This document shows positions 1-9,362 of a stretch of DNA of 64,000 nt, piece after piece. Each line of letters begins with the position of its first letter. The first letter of the stretch is position 1. Source of the DNA: Spirochaetales bacterium. Its GTDB lineage: Bacteria; Spirochaetota; Spirochaetia; DSM-2461. The notes below the pieces were generated by a model. It saw only the letters and a list, made by a program, of their open reading frames with translations. It was not told where the DNA came from and did no database searches. Where the stretch lies: contig JAKSCK010000169.1 in NCBI GenBank assembly GCA_022360655.1, positions 24,866 to 88,865 on the forward strand, in the 5' to 3' direction. The translations under genes and the position numbers were made by a program.

Positions 1-62
1 GAATGATTTAGGAAACCAGAGGTCGATTTCCGGCCCTGTGTCATATCTGAAGGAGGAAGAAT

Positions 63-1469
63 ATGAAACGTCTTCTCATGACCGGTCTCGCCATGATGCT
101 GTTGGCAACAGGACTCTTTGCTGCCGGTACCCAAGAAGAAACCACAAAGATTGAAGGTGTTCCAACCATTCGTTTGGTTGGAAAAGATTTCTCTCCCGCT
201 GAAGAGTGGAATCTCAAACATCTTGATCAGATTGAAGAAGCCTTTGCTCAGTATTCAGGTCAGGAAATCAATATCGAGTTAGTAGAGATTCCCGAAGGTG
301 CATACGCTGAGAAATTGAATCTGATGCTGTTGAGTGGAGATGTTCCAGACCTCATTTATTTCCAAGGCGGTGATGAGGTTATTGCAAACCAGGGGTTGCT
401 GACAAATCTCAATCCTTATATTGAGAAGTCAGAAGTGATGCAGAAGGTCCTTCTTGATTTCAATAAGGATCGATTAGCCAATTATCCCTATCTTCTGTGG
501 CTGGCACCACCACGGGCTCGAACCGCATTAGTTCGGCAGGACTGGTTTGAGGAAGTTGGTGGAGAAGTTCCAACCACAGTAGAAGATTACTATGAAATGT
601 TTACTGCCATCAAAGCAAACCATCCTGATGCCTATGTCATGACAGATACGGGAAATACCAATCGAATGGACTACACCTTTGACCATGCGTTTGGTCTCAC
701 CGCTTCCTGGGTAAGAGAGAATGGAAACCTGGTTTACAAGAAGGTTTCCAAAGGTGAACAGGAAAAACTTGCCTTCTATCAAAAACTGTATGCAGAGGGT
801 TTACTTGATCAGTCTTATGTCACGACAGCATGGGATACAATGGAAGATAAGCTGTACACAGGAGAAGTTGGACTTGTTTATGGCACAGCAGGAATTGTGC
901 TGGATATCTATGAAAACAAGCTGAACGAGAAGCAGGGCGTGGGAATGGTGGCTCTCCCTCCTGCAAAAGGGGTAGGCCAAGGGTATTCCGTCTCATCTGC
1001 AAAAGAAACTCGGGGATGGGCCATTTCTTCAACAAGTCCATATCCTGAGCTGGTTTTCCAGCTCTTAGAGTTCTTGGCAACGGATAAAGGTCAATACTTA
1101 GATCGATATGGTTTAGAAGGGATTCACTACAACCTGGAAGATGGAAATGTTGTGTTCACCGATGAATCTGCAAATTGGTGGCCTCGTTTCCACAATGTGA
1201 TGAGTTGGGAGGCTCCTACTCCTGTGCTTGGTCATTCAGGACAAGATGGGTGGGACTTCCTTATGAAATACTCTGTGGGAGATCCTGACTTTCCCATTCC
1301 AGAGGAAATGTCTCCCACATGGGATGCCTTAGAAAACCTTTATAAAGAATATGCTTACAAGGTGATTACAGGAATTGAGAGTCCTGAGAGTTTTGATGAT
1401 TTTGTTGCTGAATGGTATGCCCTGGGAGGGGATCAGATCACAGCTTATGCCAATGAAAAACTGAATTAA
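63..1469 (+). CDS. Extracellular solute-binding protein, family 1 (ABC uptake)
   Basis: 468 aa periplasmic binding protein of an ABC importer, probably for a sugar or related small solute. Residues 1-20 form a signal peptide (Lys-Arg, then a Leu/Met/Ala-rich core); there is no lipobox Cys, so it should be cleaved to a soluble protein starting near AAGTQEE, a style common in spirochaete binding proteins. The body fits family 1 binding proteins (for example DVPDLIYFQGGDEV near residue 97). The start is set by a strong Shine-Dalgarno, AGGAGG at 51-56. No permease genes are in view and they are presumably upstream. A terminator follows directly, so this gene is probably expressed above the enzymes downstream. 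Its substrate is likely related to that operon (inference). Confidence 0.9.
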   Translation: MKRLLMTGLAMMLLATGLFAAGTQEETTKIEGVPTIRLVGKDFSPAEEWNLKHLDQIEEAFAQYSGQEINIELVEIPEGAYAEKLNLMLLSGDVPDLIYFQGGDEVIANQGLLTNLNPYIEKSEVMQKVLLDFNKDRLANYPYLLWLAPPRARTALVRQDWFEEVGGEVPTTVEDYYEMFTAIKANHPDAYVMTDTGNTNRMDYTFDHAFGLTASWVRENGNLVYKKVSKGEQEKLAFYQKLYAEGLLDQSYVTTAWDTMEDKLYTGEVGLVYGTAGIVLDIYENKLNEKQGVGMVALPPAKGVGQGYSVSSAKETRGWAISSTSPYPELVFQLLEFLATDKGQYLDRYGLEGIHYNLEDGNVVFTDESANWWPRFHNVMSWEAPTPVLGHSGQDGWDFLMKYSVGDPDFPIPEEMSPTWDALENLYKEYAYKVITGIESPESFDDFVAEWYALGGDQITAYANEKLN

Positions 1470-1480
1470 TCCATGAATGT

Positions 1481-1515
1481 GACCACCAGAGAGTTCTCTG
1501 AGTGGTCACTTTTTT
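1481..1515 (+). terminator. Intrinsic terminator between binding protein and lyase operon
   Basis: GACCAC pairs with GTGGTC and AGAGA with TCTCT in a tight hairpin at 1481-1507, followed by a T-run (about 1510-1515). It lies between the binding-protein gene and the next operon. It also rules out the in-frame ATG at 1473 as a start, because that reading would translate the hairpin. Confidence 0.8.
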
Positions 1516-1541
1516 CTTGCAGGCTGCTGAAGAGGATGAAA

Positions 1542-3647
1542 ATGAACAATCAAGAGTATCTAGAACGTGTCTACAGCGGGCTGCTGGGCAAGTGCATTGG
1601 TGTTCGATTAGGAGCACCTGTAGAACCAACGATTTGGACTTATGAGAGAATCCGAGAAACCTATGGGGAAATCACAGACTATGTGAAGGACTATAAAAAC
1701 TTTGCTGCTGATGATGATGTGAATGGTCCCCTTTTTTTCATTCGAACGTTGATTGATCATGATGGACCACTTAGCCCTCAAGCTGTGAGTCGAGCATGGC
1801 TCAACTACACTCGGGAAGGCATTGGTTTCTATTGGTGGGGGGGCTTTGGCCGCAGCACAGAACACACGGCCTATACCAACTTAAAGAATGGAATTTCTGC
1901 TCCTGAATCAGGCTCCATTGCACGGAATGGATCGACCATTGCGGAGCAGATAGGAGGACAAATATTCATAGATTCATGGGGATGGGTTTTTCCTGGAGAT
2001 GCCAATAAAGCAGCTGAAGCGGCAGGGATGGCAGCGAGTGTAGGGCATGATGGGAATGGAATCTATGGTGGGCGTTTTATAGCGGCTTGTGTTTCATTAG
2101 CGTTCATCATGGATGATATTGAGCAAATTATTGAGGAAGCACTCGACACAATTCCTGCGGACTGTGAATACACTCGAGTCGTAACATCGGTTCGAGATTT
2201 TTATCATAAAGATCCTGATGATTGGCGTAAGGCCATGGAAATGCTCACTCAAGATTTTGGTTATGATCGTTATCCTGGTGTTTGCCATATCATTCCCAAT
2301 GCAGGTGTTTGTGCCCTTTCCATGTATTACGGTAGGGGAGACTTTGCACGAACGATTGAAATTGCAACGATGTGTGGTTGGGATACGGACTGTAATGCAG
2401 GGAATGTTGGGGCGATTCTTGGAGTAATGGTAGGCCCCAAAGGACTTCCTCACCATTATCGTCAACCCATTAATGATTGGCATGCTGCGGCATCCATTTC
2501 TGGTGCACTGAATAATATTGACTTACCAACAGCCGCTCGTGAATTGGCGATCCTCGGACTCAAACAAGCTGGAGCATTGGTTCCGGAACATTGGAAAAAC
2601 GGTACCTTTAGTGATGATATTGTATTGGATTTTTCATTGCCCGGTTCTACCTGTGGAATACGAAGTTCTTCTCATTATCACGCTCCTCCTCTTCATTTGA
2701 ATAATGATGATACCCAAGTTGGGGCAACATTTCTGCTTGATCGACTAGAACGCGGTCAAGAGGTCTCTTTTTTCACAAAACCATATTACACTCGGGAAGA
2801 TTTTGATGATCAGCGTTATCGCCCTTCATTTACTCCCCTGGCATATCCCGGTCAAATCCTCAAAATCTCTGGCATTATAGAGCATCATGATGGGGGTAGA
2901 ATGGCTGTAGCTCCCTTTGTCCGAGATGCTCGTTCCAAAGAGACTTTTCATGATGGATTTACCTATCCCGATTTTGACCAAGAATTCACGGTTGAATGGA
3001 CGATTCCTGAAACACCATTTGCTATAGCAGAGGCTGGATTACTTCTGATGTATCCCGATCCTGCAAAGTTTTTGGGACACATCAAAATCACTGGTTTATC
3101 CATCACAGGCAATCGAAATTTTCAATTCAAAATGCGTGATGAACGTCATGAATTTGAAGGGCTTTCACGTTTAGCACTCGCAGGGGGGTATTGGGATTTA
3201 GAGGACAATAGCCTTCATGTTGTAACCTCAAATGATTTTCAATGTTATGGCGGTCCTTACTACACAAAAGATTCTAATGTTGCTGCTGAATTGGTTCCTG
3301 AACATGGTTTTAGTCATCTGTTGGCCTTTCGGGCAAGAGGGGCTGAGTATGGATACTTCTTTGGCTTTCATGGCAAGAATCAGGTGGCATTTCTCCGGCG
3401 AGATCATGGGAATCAAGAAATAAGTACCGCTTCGTTTCCATGGGTGCATGGAACGTCTTACCAGTTCAAAGTTGAGGTTAGAACCAATTCTGCTGGTTGT
3501 GAAATGACAGGATTTATTGATGGTGTGAAGGTTCTACAAGCAAGGGATTCAAATCCTCATCCCTATGGCATGGCTGGTTTGGGGATGATTGCTCCTGGTA
3601 GAGCTCGGTTTTTGGAACTCTCCAGTCAGGAGATACCATCCGAATGA
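1542..3647 (+). CDS. ADP-ribosylglycohydrolase (DraG) family protein with C-terminal beta domains
   Basis: 701 aa. The N-terminal ~340 residues are a DraG/ARH-type all-helical dinuclear-metal hydrolase: acidic triplet in FAADDDVNG (about residues 57-59) and the metal motif GWDTDCNAGN (about 279-288). DraG enzymes hydrolyse N-ribosyl bonds on ADP-ribosylated proteins; relatives in catabolic operons are thought to act on small ribosides. The remaining ~350 residues look like beta-sandwich domains, the last (about 520-695) resembling a concanavalin/LamG fold, which suggests glycan or small-ligand binding. There is no signal peptide. The start is ATG 1542 with AGAGG at 1531-1535; the earlier ATG 1536 is too close to it. 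The stop overlaps citD by ATGA, so they are co-translated. The substrate is unknown. Confidence 0.8.
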   Translation: MNNQEYLERVYSGLLGKCIGVRLGAPVEPTIWTYERIRETYGEITDYVKDYKNFAADDDVNGPLFFIRTLIDHDGPLSPQAVSRAWLNYTREGIGFYWWGGFGRSTEHTAYTNLKNGISAPESGSIARNGSTIAEQIGGQIFIDSWGWVFPGDANKAAEAAGMAASVGHDGNGIYGGRFIAACVSLAFIMDDIEQIIEEALDTIPADCEYTRVVTSVRDFYHKDPDDWRKAMEMLTQDFGYDRYPGVCHIIPNAGVCALSMYYGRGDFARTIEIATMCGWDTDCNAGNVGAILGVMVGPKGLPHHYRQPINDWHAAASISGALNNIDLPTAARELAILGLKQAGALVPEHWKNGTFSDDIVLDFSLPGSTCGIRSSSHYHAPPLHLNNDDTQVGATFLLDRLERGQEVSFFTKPYYTREDFDDQRYRPSFTPLAYPGQILKISGIIEHHDGGRMAVAPFVRDARSKETFHDGFTYPDFDQEFTVEWTIPETPFAIAEAGLLLMYPDPAKFLGHIKITGLSITGNRNFQFKMRDERHEFEGLSRLALAGGYWDLEDNSLHVVTSNDFQCYGGPYYTKDSNVAAELVPEHGFSHLLAFRARGAEYGYFFGFHGKNQVAFLRRDHGNQEISTASFPWVHGTSYQFKVEVRTNSAGCEMTGFIDGVKVLQARDSNPHPYGMAGLGMIAPGRARFLELSSQEIPSE

Positions 3648-3916
3648 ATCCCATAGTTTGCGTTGGTAGTGAGGAAAAAGGAGATGTTCTTGTGACTCTA
3701 GGGTTGCAAGAAGAGTCCCAAACCCATCAGATACAAATACATTCTCCTGTTCGAAGCCTGTTTAAGAAACAGCAAGATCAGGTTGTTGCAGAAATGGTTG
3801 CTCACTATCAAGGTTCCCCTCTTTTCATAGAGATCTCTGATAATCATGCCTTGGATTGGGTTTTACGTGCACGGTTATTGACGGCATTTCAGATGCTGGA
3901 GCATTGGAATGGGTAA
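3644..3916 (+). CDS. citD: Citrate lyase gamma (acyl-carrier) subunit-like protein, CitD
   Basis: 90 aa, the size of CitD (about 95-100 aa). It matches the family at both ends: GDVLVTL near residues 13-19 and ALDWVLRARL near 70-79. In characterised CitD a Ser in the segment G-T-x-E-S-S/G-D carries the phosphoribosyl-dephospho-CoA prosthetic group. Here the aligned segment reads G-S-E-E-K-G-D, so Lys replaces that Ser (seen in the sequence; alignment by eye). The 4-nt overlap with the upstream gene and the 8-nt overlap with citE show translational coupling. No citC, citX or citG, which make or load the prosthetic group, is seen in this window. It may be a structural rather than a carrier subunit. 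Confidence 0.75.
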   Translation: MNPIVCVGSEEKGDVLVTLGLQEESQTHQIQIHSPVRSLFKKQQDQVVAEMVAHYQGSPLFIEISDNHALDWVLRARLLTAFQMLEHWNG

Positions 3917-4769
3917 AGGAAGAACATGGCTCTATTGCCCTGGTAACAAACCTGGGAAGATTGTGAAAGCTGGTGTTTATGGAGCCGATGGACTTGTTCT
4001 TGATTTAGAAGATTCTGTTGCTCCAGCAATGAAGCATGAAGCTCGGAATCTGGTAAGTGCAGCATTGATGCACCATCCGTTAAATGGAGATGTAGCAGTC
4101 CGAATCAATGGATTGGGTACGGACTGGTGGGAAGATGATCTTAGAGCTGTAATTCAGGCCGGCGGAAGCATACTCCGAATCCCCAAAATTGAAACGGTAG
4201 AGGATATTCGTTCCATTCTTTTTCTTCTCAAAGATGTACAGAAGAAGATGGGATTCAACTCAGTGAGGATTGAACTACAGGTCATTCTCGAAACACCCAG
4301 AGGTGTGGAGAATGCATTTTCCATACTTGATGCAGGGGAAGGATTCATTCACGCATTGAGTTTTGGAGCAGAAGACTATTGCAGTGCATTAGGGATTGAT
4401 AGAAAGGGACCAGAGTTTGTGCTTGATTATCCTCGGAGTCGTATAGCTGCTGCGGCTTCAGCAGCAGGTATTGCTTGTCTGGACACGGTCTGGTCTGATT
4501 TTAGCGATGAGGAAGGGCTAAAAAAAGATGCGTCACGAGCGAAAAACTTGGGATTTACCGGAAAATCTGTAATCCATCCGGCTCAAATCCTTTCAGTGAA
4601 TACAATTTTTTCTGCATCTTCGCAACAGATTCAGTGGGCCAAAAAAGTTCTTTCCATTGGTGATATTCATCAGGGTGCTGTAGCTGTAGAAGGGGCCATG
4701 GTTGATGAACCTATTTTTAGAAGAGCAAAACAAATCCTCAAACAATCGGAAGAAGAATTGCATGCCTGA
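3909..4769 (+). CDS. citE: Citrate lyase beta subunit-like, CitE / HpcH aldolase family
   Basis: 286 aa TIM-barrel lyase. Family motifs are clear: LYCPGN (8-13), LDLEDSV (31-37), AVRIN with Arg65, VILETPRG with Glu128, and FGAEDY with Asp156. In CitE and malyl/citramalyl-CoA lyases the Glu and Asp bind Mg2+ and the Arg binds the acyl thioester. The expected reaction is cleavage of an acyl thioester of a citrate- or citramalate-like acid to acetyl thioester plus oxo-acid. It overlaps citD by 8 nt and citF by 8 nt. The family also contains CoA-dependent enzymes that need no carrier protein, which matters because the neighbouring CitD lacks the usual Ser. Confidence 0.88.
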   Translation: MGKGRTWLYCPGNKPGKIVKAGVYGADGLVLDLEDSVAPAMKHEARNLVSAALMHHPLNGDVAVRINGLGTDWWEDDLRAVIQAGGSILRIPKIETVEDIRSILFLLKDVQKKMGFNSVRIELQVILETPRGVENAFSILDAGEGFIHALSFGAEDYCSALGIDRKGPEFVLDYPRSRIAAAASAAGIACLDTVWSDFSDEEGLKKDASRAKNLGFTGKSVIHPAQILSVNTIFSASSQQIQWAKKVLSIGDIHQGAVAVEGAMVDEPIFRRAKQILKQSEEELHA

Positions 4770-6162
4770 TTTTTTTTCTGATCTGAGACAAGCCATTCAG
4801 GCCTCTGGCCTTCAAAATGGGATGCGAATCAGTTTTCATCATCATTTGCGTCATGGTGATGAAGTGGTTTCTACAATCTTACCTATTCTGACAGAAATGG
4901 GATTTAAAAACTTAACTCTATGTGTCTCCTCTCTCATTGGAGATTCTGGATTTGCGGTGCTTGAAGCTGGGAAAAAAGGCACCATCCGAGATTTAGAAAC
5001 AACAGGACTTAAAGAACCTCTTGCAGGGGAGATTCTCTCTGGTAAATGGCCTGGGAATGTGATATTTCGATCCCATGGTGGGAGGGCTGGGGCCATCACA
5101 ACGGGTCGAACCCCTATTCATCTTGCCTTTATCGCTGCTTCGGCAGTGGATCAGAATGGAAACATTAATGGCATTGATGGTCATAGTCGTTTTGGTTCAT
5201 TGGGTTATGGCATCACGGATGCGGCTCATGCCCAGTATGTCCTTGCTGTGACAGATCATACTGCACAGGACAGACTTTCTAGAAACTCGATTTCGTCTCA
5301 TCAGGTGAATGGTGTTGTTCAAGTCAAATCCATTGGAAATCGCAAATTAATTTCTACTGGAACTTTAAGACAGTCACGTAAACCGCTAGATGTCTATATT
5401 GCACAAAAAGTTATTCAAGTTCTTGAGGCTTCAGGTGTGGTTCAAGAGGGCTTTGCCTATCAAGCTGGAAGTGGGGCCATCTCTGTTATGACCTCTCAGT
5501 TCTTAGTTTCTATGATGAAGGAACGCAAAATACATGGTTCCTTTGCTTCTGGTGGAATCACATCGCCTCTGGTTCATGGAATAGAATGTGGTGTTTTTCA
5601 AGAACTCTATGATGTTCAGTCATTTGATGACATCGCGGCTTGTTCGCTGAAAAATAATTCAAACCATAGAGAAATGGGTGCCTCGGAATATGCAAGTCCA
5701 TTTGAACAAAATCGCATCTCATCTCGATTAGATGCAATGATACTTTCAGGAACAGAAATCGATGTTGAATTCAATTTGAATTCGCTTACTGGAACAAATG
5801 GGCGCATATTGGGAGCATTAGGAGGTGGACCTGATACAGCTGAAGATTCTCAGCTCACAATTGTGGCAATGCCGTCTATGCGGGGAAGAATACCTTCAAT
5901 CAATTCGACTGTTCGGACAATATGCACCCTCGGTCAGTATGTTGATGTACTTGTGACAGAACGGGGGATTTGTGTTCATCCACAAAGAGAAGACATTGCC
6001 CAAAAGTTACGAGATTCGAGAATCACAACACTTTCCATTCGTGATTTCAAAGAGAAAATTCATCGTATAACAGGAATCCCTGAAACAATCCCTAGAAAGT
6101 CTTCTGTGGCCATTGTGGAAGAACGTCGCGGAGCAATACTCGACAAAGTGCATCAATATTAG
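4762..6162 (+). CDS. citF: Citrate lyase alpha subunit-like, CitF (acyl transferase)
   Basis: 466 aa (E. coli CitF is about 510). CoA-transferase-fold protein with conserved stretches SHGGRAGAITTG (about 103-114), DQNGNINGIDG and SLGYGITDA. In citrate lyase it exchanges the acyl group between carrier-bound acetate and free citrate. The start is taken at ATG 4762, inside the end of citE, preceded by GGAAGAAG; an upstream in-frame ATG at 4702 would add 20 residues unlike the family and overlap citE deeply. It is the last gene of the four-gene overlapping unit; about 120 bp then separates it from an AT-rich promoter-like region. The true acid substrate cannot be read from the sequence. Confidence 0.88.
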   Translation: MPDFFSDLRQAIQASGLQNGMRISFHHHLRHGDEVVSTILPILTEMGFKNLTLCVSSLIGDSGFAVLEAGKKGTIRDLETTGLKEPLAGEILSGKWPGNVIFRSHGGRAGAITTGRTPIHLAFIAASAVDQNGNINGIDGHSRFGSLGYGITDAAHAQYVLAVTDHTAQDRLSRNSISSHQVNGVVQVKSIGNRKLISTGTLRQSRKPLDVYIAQKVIQVLEASGVVQEGFAYQAGSGAISVMTSQFLVSMMKERKIHGSFASGGITSPLVHGIECGVFQELYDVQSFDDIAACSLKNNSNHREMGASEYASPFEQNRISSRLDAMILSGTEIDVEFNLNSLTGTNGRILGALGGGPDTAEDSQLTIVAMPSMRGRIPSINSTVRTICTLGQYVDVLVTERGICVHPQREDIAQKLRDSRITTLSIRDFKEKIHRITGIPETIPRKSSVAIVEERRGAILDKVHQY

Positions 6163-6245
6163 AGAGCTTTCTATAGGCCTAAATTCGAATTGAAGTTTAT
6201 TAAATATGACAAAAACTTCTTTGTTTTAAATATTGGCTGTTCATG

Positions 6246-6278
6246 TTATCTTGGTAAAATCCCATAACACCAAGGTAA
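6246..6278 (+). promoter_or_regulatory. Hairpin that would mask the ribosome-binding site of the lipoprotein gene
   Basis: TTATCTTGGT (6246-6255) and ACCAAGGTAA (6269-6278) pair over 10 bp with one T/G wobble and a 13-nt loop. The 3' arm contains AAGG (6272-6275), the only Shine-Dalgarno candidate for ATG 6285. If the hairpin forms in the mRNA it should lower translation initiation. Function is inferred from geometry only. Confidence 0.45.
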
Positions 6279-6284
6279 AGATTT

Positions 6285-7580
6285 ATGAAAAATCGTTATG
6301 CATTAGGAGTCCTTTTTATCAGCGTTTTGTGCGCATTCATTCTCATTTCCTGTCCCAATCCCACAGGCCCAAAAATCAGTGCTCCAGAAGCCACGGAAAT
6401 TCAGCTGAATTCCAAAAATGTCACTCTCTACAGCGGTGGTACCAACACCGTTCAACTCAAAGCCACCTTTCTTCCCACAGGTGCTGCAGAAGAGGCTATA
6501 ACCTGGACCAGTAGCAATGAAGCCGTGGCCACAGTGGATGCCAATGGCCTGGTGACCCGCGTGGCCGATGTTGATGCACCCTTAACAGAAAACCTTCCTC
6601 AAGCCACCATCACGGCCAGCAACAATGCTGGTGACCTTGTGGCGGAATGTGAGGTGAAGGTGAATTGTGCGAATCCAATTACGGATGTGTATTATATGAA
6701 AGATGGGAATCCACTTCCTGTTGCAAAGAACAGTTCTCTCACTCTTGAAGCAAATCAAATCTTAGGACTTGGAGCCAATTTCCAGTATGGTGTTGGTGAA
6801 GTTTCACCGTTTTGGATTGATATTGAAGATTCAGAAAATACACGCGTATTCAAGGGTAAGCAATTTTTCAATTTTAGTGCAATCAATGAAGGAACATACA
6901 CAATTCATATCAAACCCAAAGATGGTGCGCCAAAATTTTCATTTACAGTGAATGCCACTCCTGATGTCACAGCTCCAATAGATGTCTTAGCTATTCATGA
7001 GAACTCTCAATCCATTATTCTTCAGTTTGAAGAACCCTATGATAAAAACTGGGGCAACAGTTTTCTGAACCATTACCAAGGCCCTGAAGTAAAAACGGTG
7101 AATTGCCTCCAAGATAATCAAATCCAACTGATCTTCAAGAATGAATTGGTTGCAGGAAAGCCCTATGATTTTCAACTCAAAAATGTAAAAGATTTAGCAG
7201 GAAATGAATTAGCGTCATACTCTAATAAAATTTGCTACATGCCCTTATTAGAAGCGTTTGATAAAGAAAAAATCACAATGAATAGAGAGGCCATTGAAGG
7301 AAGCTCTGGTGCTGTGACTTACACCAAAGATGTGACTTATGATTCCACTTCTCCTATAACCTTTAAAAGTGTGGGCCTGATGATTCTGAGGCCAGGAACT
7401 TTCAATGAGATGATGAGCTTAGGGGGATGTAATATTGAGGAAGATGGCTCGTTTAGCATTCTACCTCAATATGGTTTTCTAGAACCAGGAACCTATCATC
7501 TTTACATTGTGAGGAGTGTGCAGGGGGAAGATTTCTATTATTACACTTTTAATCTTATAAAAGAATTTTCAATTGAATAA
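6285..7580 (+). CDS. Lipoprotein with bacterial Ig-like (BIG2) domain
   Basis: 431 aa, predicted lipoprotein: Lys-Arg n-region, hydrophobic core, lipobox LISC with Cys about residue 23. Residues ~35-125 form a BIG2-type Ig-like domain (for example ITWTSSNEAVATVDANGLVT). Residues ~225-320 resemble an SbsA-type Ig-like domain (FNxKNxLVAGKPYDFQLKNVKDLAGNEL-like pattern). The protein should sit on the periplasmic or outer surface of a membrane as an adhesion or structural factor; no enzymatic motif is seen. Base composition changes within the gene: the first ~125 codons are GC-rich (GCC/ACC/GTG), the rest AT-rich. A hairpin overlaps its ribosome-binding site. It is monocistronic, convergent with hcp. 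Confidence 0.75.
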   Translation: MKNRYALGVLFISVLCAFILISCPNPTGPKISAPEATEIQLNSKNVTLYSGGTNTVQLKATFLPTGAAEEAITWTSSNEAVATVDANGLVTRVADVDAPLTENLPQATITASNNAGDLVAECEVKVNCANPITDVYYMKDGNPLPVAKNSSLTLEANQILGLGANFQYGVGEVSPFWIDIEDSENTRVFKGKQFFNFSAINEGTYTIHIKPKDGAPKFSFTVNATPDVTAPIDVLAIHENSQSIILQFEEPYDKNWGNSFLNHYQGPEVKTVNCLQDNQIQLIFKNELVAGKPYDFQLKNVKDLAGNELASYSNKICYMPLLEAFDKEKITMNREAIEGSSGAVTYTKDVTYDSTSPITFKSVGLMILRPGTFNEMMSLGGCNIEEDGSFSILPQYGFLEPGTYHLYIVRSVQGEDFYYYTFNLIKEFSIE

Positions 7581-7617
7581 ACGTAAAAACTTGATTCTGT
7601 TTTCTCAGAGCTCAAAA

Positions 7618-7650
7618 CCCCTGGGCCAGTTGCTGGCCCAGGGGTCGATC
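7618..7650 (-). terminator. Hairpin terminator of hcp, with GATCGACCCC motif
   Basis: Perfect 12-bp stem CCCCTGGGCCAG / CTGGCCCAGGGG (7618-7629, 7633-7644) with a 3-nt loop, continued by GGGGTCGATC (7641-7650). On the minus strand the stem is followed by TTTT, so it can end hcp transcripts; it also lies after the plus-strand lipoprotein gene. One of five copies of the decamer GATCGACCCC. Confidence 0.75.
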
Positions 7651-7670
7651 TAAGAAAAAACGAGAGAGTA

Positions 7671-9329
7671 TTAGGCGCTCATGAAGGCCTTCACGTCATC
7701 CTCTACAGAGCCAATTCCGGCAATGCCAAAGGTTTCCACCAAGACTTTTGCCACATTGGGGGAGAGGAAGGCGGGGAGAGTGGGTCCCAGGTGAATGTCT
7801 TTGACTCCCAAGAATAGAAGGGCCAAGAGTACAATCACGGCTTTCTGCTCATACCAGGCAATGTTGTAGCTGATGGGCAGTTCGTTGATGTCTTCCAGGG
7901 CAAACACTTCTTTGAGCTTGAGGGCAATGACGGCTAGGGAGTAACTGTCGTTGCACTGACCAGCATCCAGCACCCGGGGGATTCCACCAATGTCACCCAA
8001 GGGCAACTTGTTGTAGCGGTATTTGGCACAACCGGCGGTGAGAATCACGGTGTCCTGGGGCAGTGCCTTGGCAAAGTCGGTGTAGTAGTTGCGGTCTTTT
8101 TGCCGTCCATCACATCCAGCCATGACAAAGAAGCGCTTGATGGCGCCACTCTTCACGGCATCCACCACTTTGTCCGCCAGGCCAATCACCTGGGCGTGAG
8201 CAAAGCCTCCCACAATGCTGCCTGTTTCCAGCTCGGTGGGAGCGGGGCAGGATTTGGCCATTTCAATGATGGCACTGAAGTCTTTGGGGGCCTCGGGGGT
8301 GCTGCGGTTGGCAATGACCTTGGCACCAGGGAAGCCGGCAGCTCCGGTGGTGAAGAAACGATCCAGGTAGTTGTCTTTTTCCCGGGGGGGCACAATGCAG
8401 TTGGTGGTGAGAAGGATGGGGCCATTGAAGGCGGCAAATTCTTCCCGCTGGTGCCACCAAGAGGATCCATAGTTTCCTTTGAGGTGGGGGTAGGCTTTGA
8501 GCTCTGGATAGTAATGGGCAGGAAGCATTTCACTGTGGGTGTAAATATCAATTCCTGCATCTTTGGATTGCTCCAAGAGTTCTTTGAGGTCGCGCAGATC
8601 ATGACCACTCACCAGAATCCCTGGCCGGGTTCCCACACCAATATTCACTTCGGTGATTTCAGGATTGCCGTAGGCACTGGTATTGGCGCCATCCAGAAGG
8701 GCCATGGCTGTCACGCCCTTTTCTCCGGTTTCCAGAGTGAGGGCCACGAGGTCATCGGCAGAAAGGCTGTCATCTAAAGTGGCGGCCAGGGCCTTCATGG
8801 TGAAGGCGTAGAGGGCATCATCTTCTTGTCCAAGTTTTTCGGCATGTTCAGCGTAGGCCGCCAAGCCCTTCAGACCGTAGGTGATGAGCTCGCGAAGGCT
8901 TCGTACATCTTCGTTTTCTGTGGCAAGTACACCAACGCTAGCGGCTTTGACTGAATATTCGGCTGTGCTGGCGGGCTTCCAGGTCACGGCCACAGGGGCA
9001 CCGTTTCCATCCCATCCGGCAGAACGAGCTTCATCTAGTAAGCCATCGCGAAGTTCCAGGGCTTTGGTGACGGCATTTTCAAAAATGGCCGAATCAAAGT
9101 TGGCATTGGTGATGGTGGTGAATAGGCCATAGTGGACAAATCGTCCCACTTCACGGCTCACCTGAACCCCAGAATCAGCAGCCTTCCCAGCAGCCCAGGC
9201 AAGGGCCTTGAGGGCATAGATCAAAAGATCTTGATCACGGGCCACAACATCGGTTTTACCGCACACACCTTTGACTGTGCATCCTTTGCCGCCAGCGGCT
9301 TCTTGGCATTGAAAACAAAACATGGACAT
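7671..9329 (-). CDS. hcp: Hybrid-cluster protein / hydroxylamine reductase (Hcp)
   Basis: 552 aa, the usual length. The N-terminus has Cys5, Cys8, Cys17 and Cys23 (Cx2C-x8-Cx5C), the pattern of the Hcp class found in strict anaerobes, which binds a cubane cluster. The C-terminal half holds the hybrid-cluster ligand region (for example [13 protein letters not shown] and [14 protein letters not shown]). Hcp reduces nitric oxide or hydroxylamine and protects against nitrosative stress. The start is ATG 9329, preceded by GAGGAG six bases upstream; the open frame runs further 5' but that part reads through the promoter. An FNR/HcpR-like palindrome lies at the right distance upstream for activation. 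Confidence 0.97.
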   Translation of the reverse strand: MSMFCFQCQEAAGGKGCTVKGVCGKTDVVARDQDLLIYALKALAWAAGKAADSGVQVSREVGRFVHYGLFTTITNANFDSAIFENAVTKALELRDGLLDEARSAGWDGNGAPVAVTWKPASTAEYSVKAASVGVLATENEDVRSLRELITYGLKGLAAYAEHAEKLGQEDDALYAFTMKALAATLDDSLSADDLVALTLETGEKGVTAMALLDGANTSAYGNPEITEVNIGVGTRPGILVSGHDLRDLKELLEQSKDAGIDIYTHSEMLPAHYYPELKAYPHLKGNYGSSWWHQREEFAAFNGPILLTTNCIVPPREKDNYLDRFFTTGAAGFPGAKVIANRSTPEAPKDFSAIIEMAKSCPAPTELETGSIVGGFAHAQVIGLADKVVDAVKSGAIKRFFVMAGCDGRQKDRNYYTDFAKALPQDTVILTAGCAKYRYNKLPLGDIGGIPRVLDAGQCNDSYSLAVIALKLKEVFALEDINELPISYNIAWYEQKAVIVLLALLFLGVKDIHLGPTLPAFLSPNVAKVLVETFGIAGIGSVEDDVKAFMSA

Positions 9330-9362
9330 TGGAAACTCCTCGTTTACGAACTCTATGCAGGG

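Noticed and set aside
8100..8777. Long open frame on the plus strand inside hcp
   Set aside because: It is antisense to an intact, fully recognisable hcp gene, has no ribosome-binding site and its protein shows no family features; it reflects hcp codon bias.
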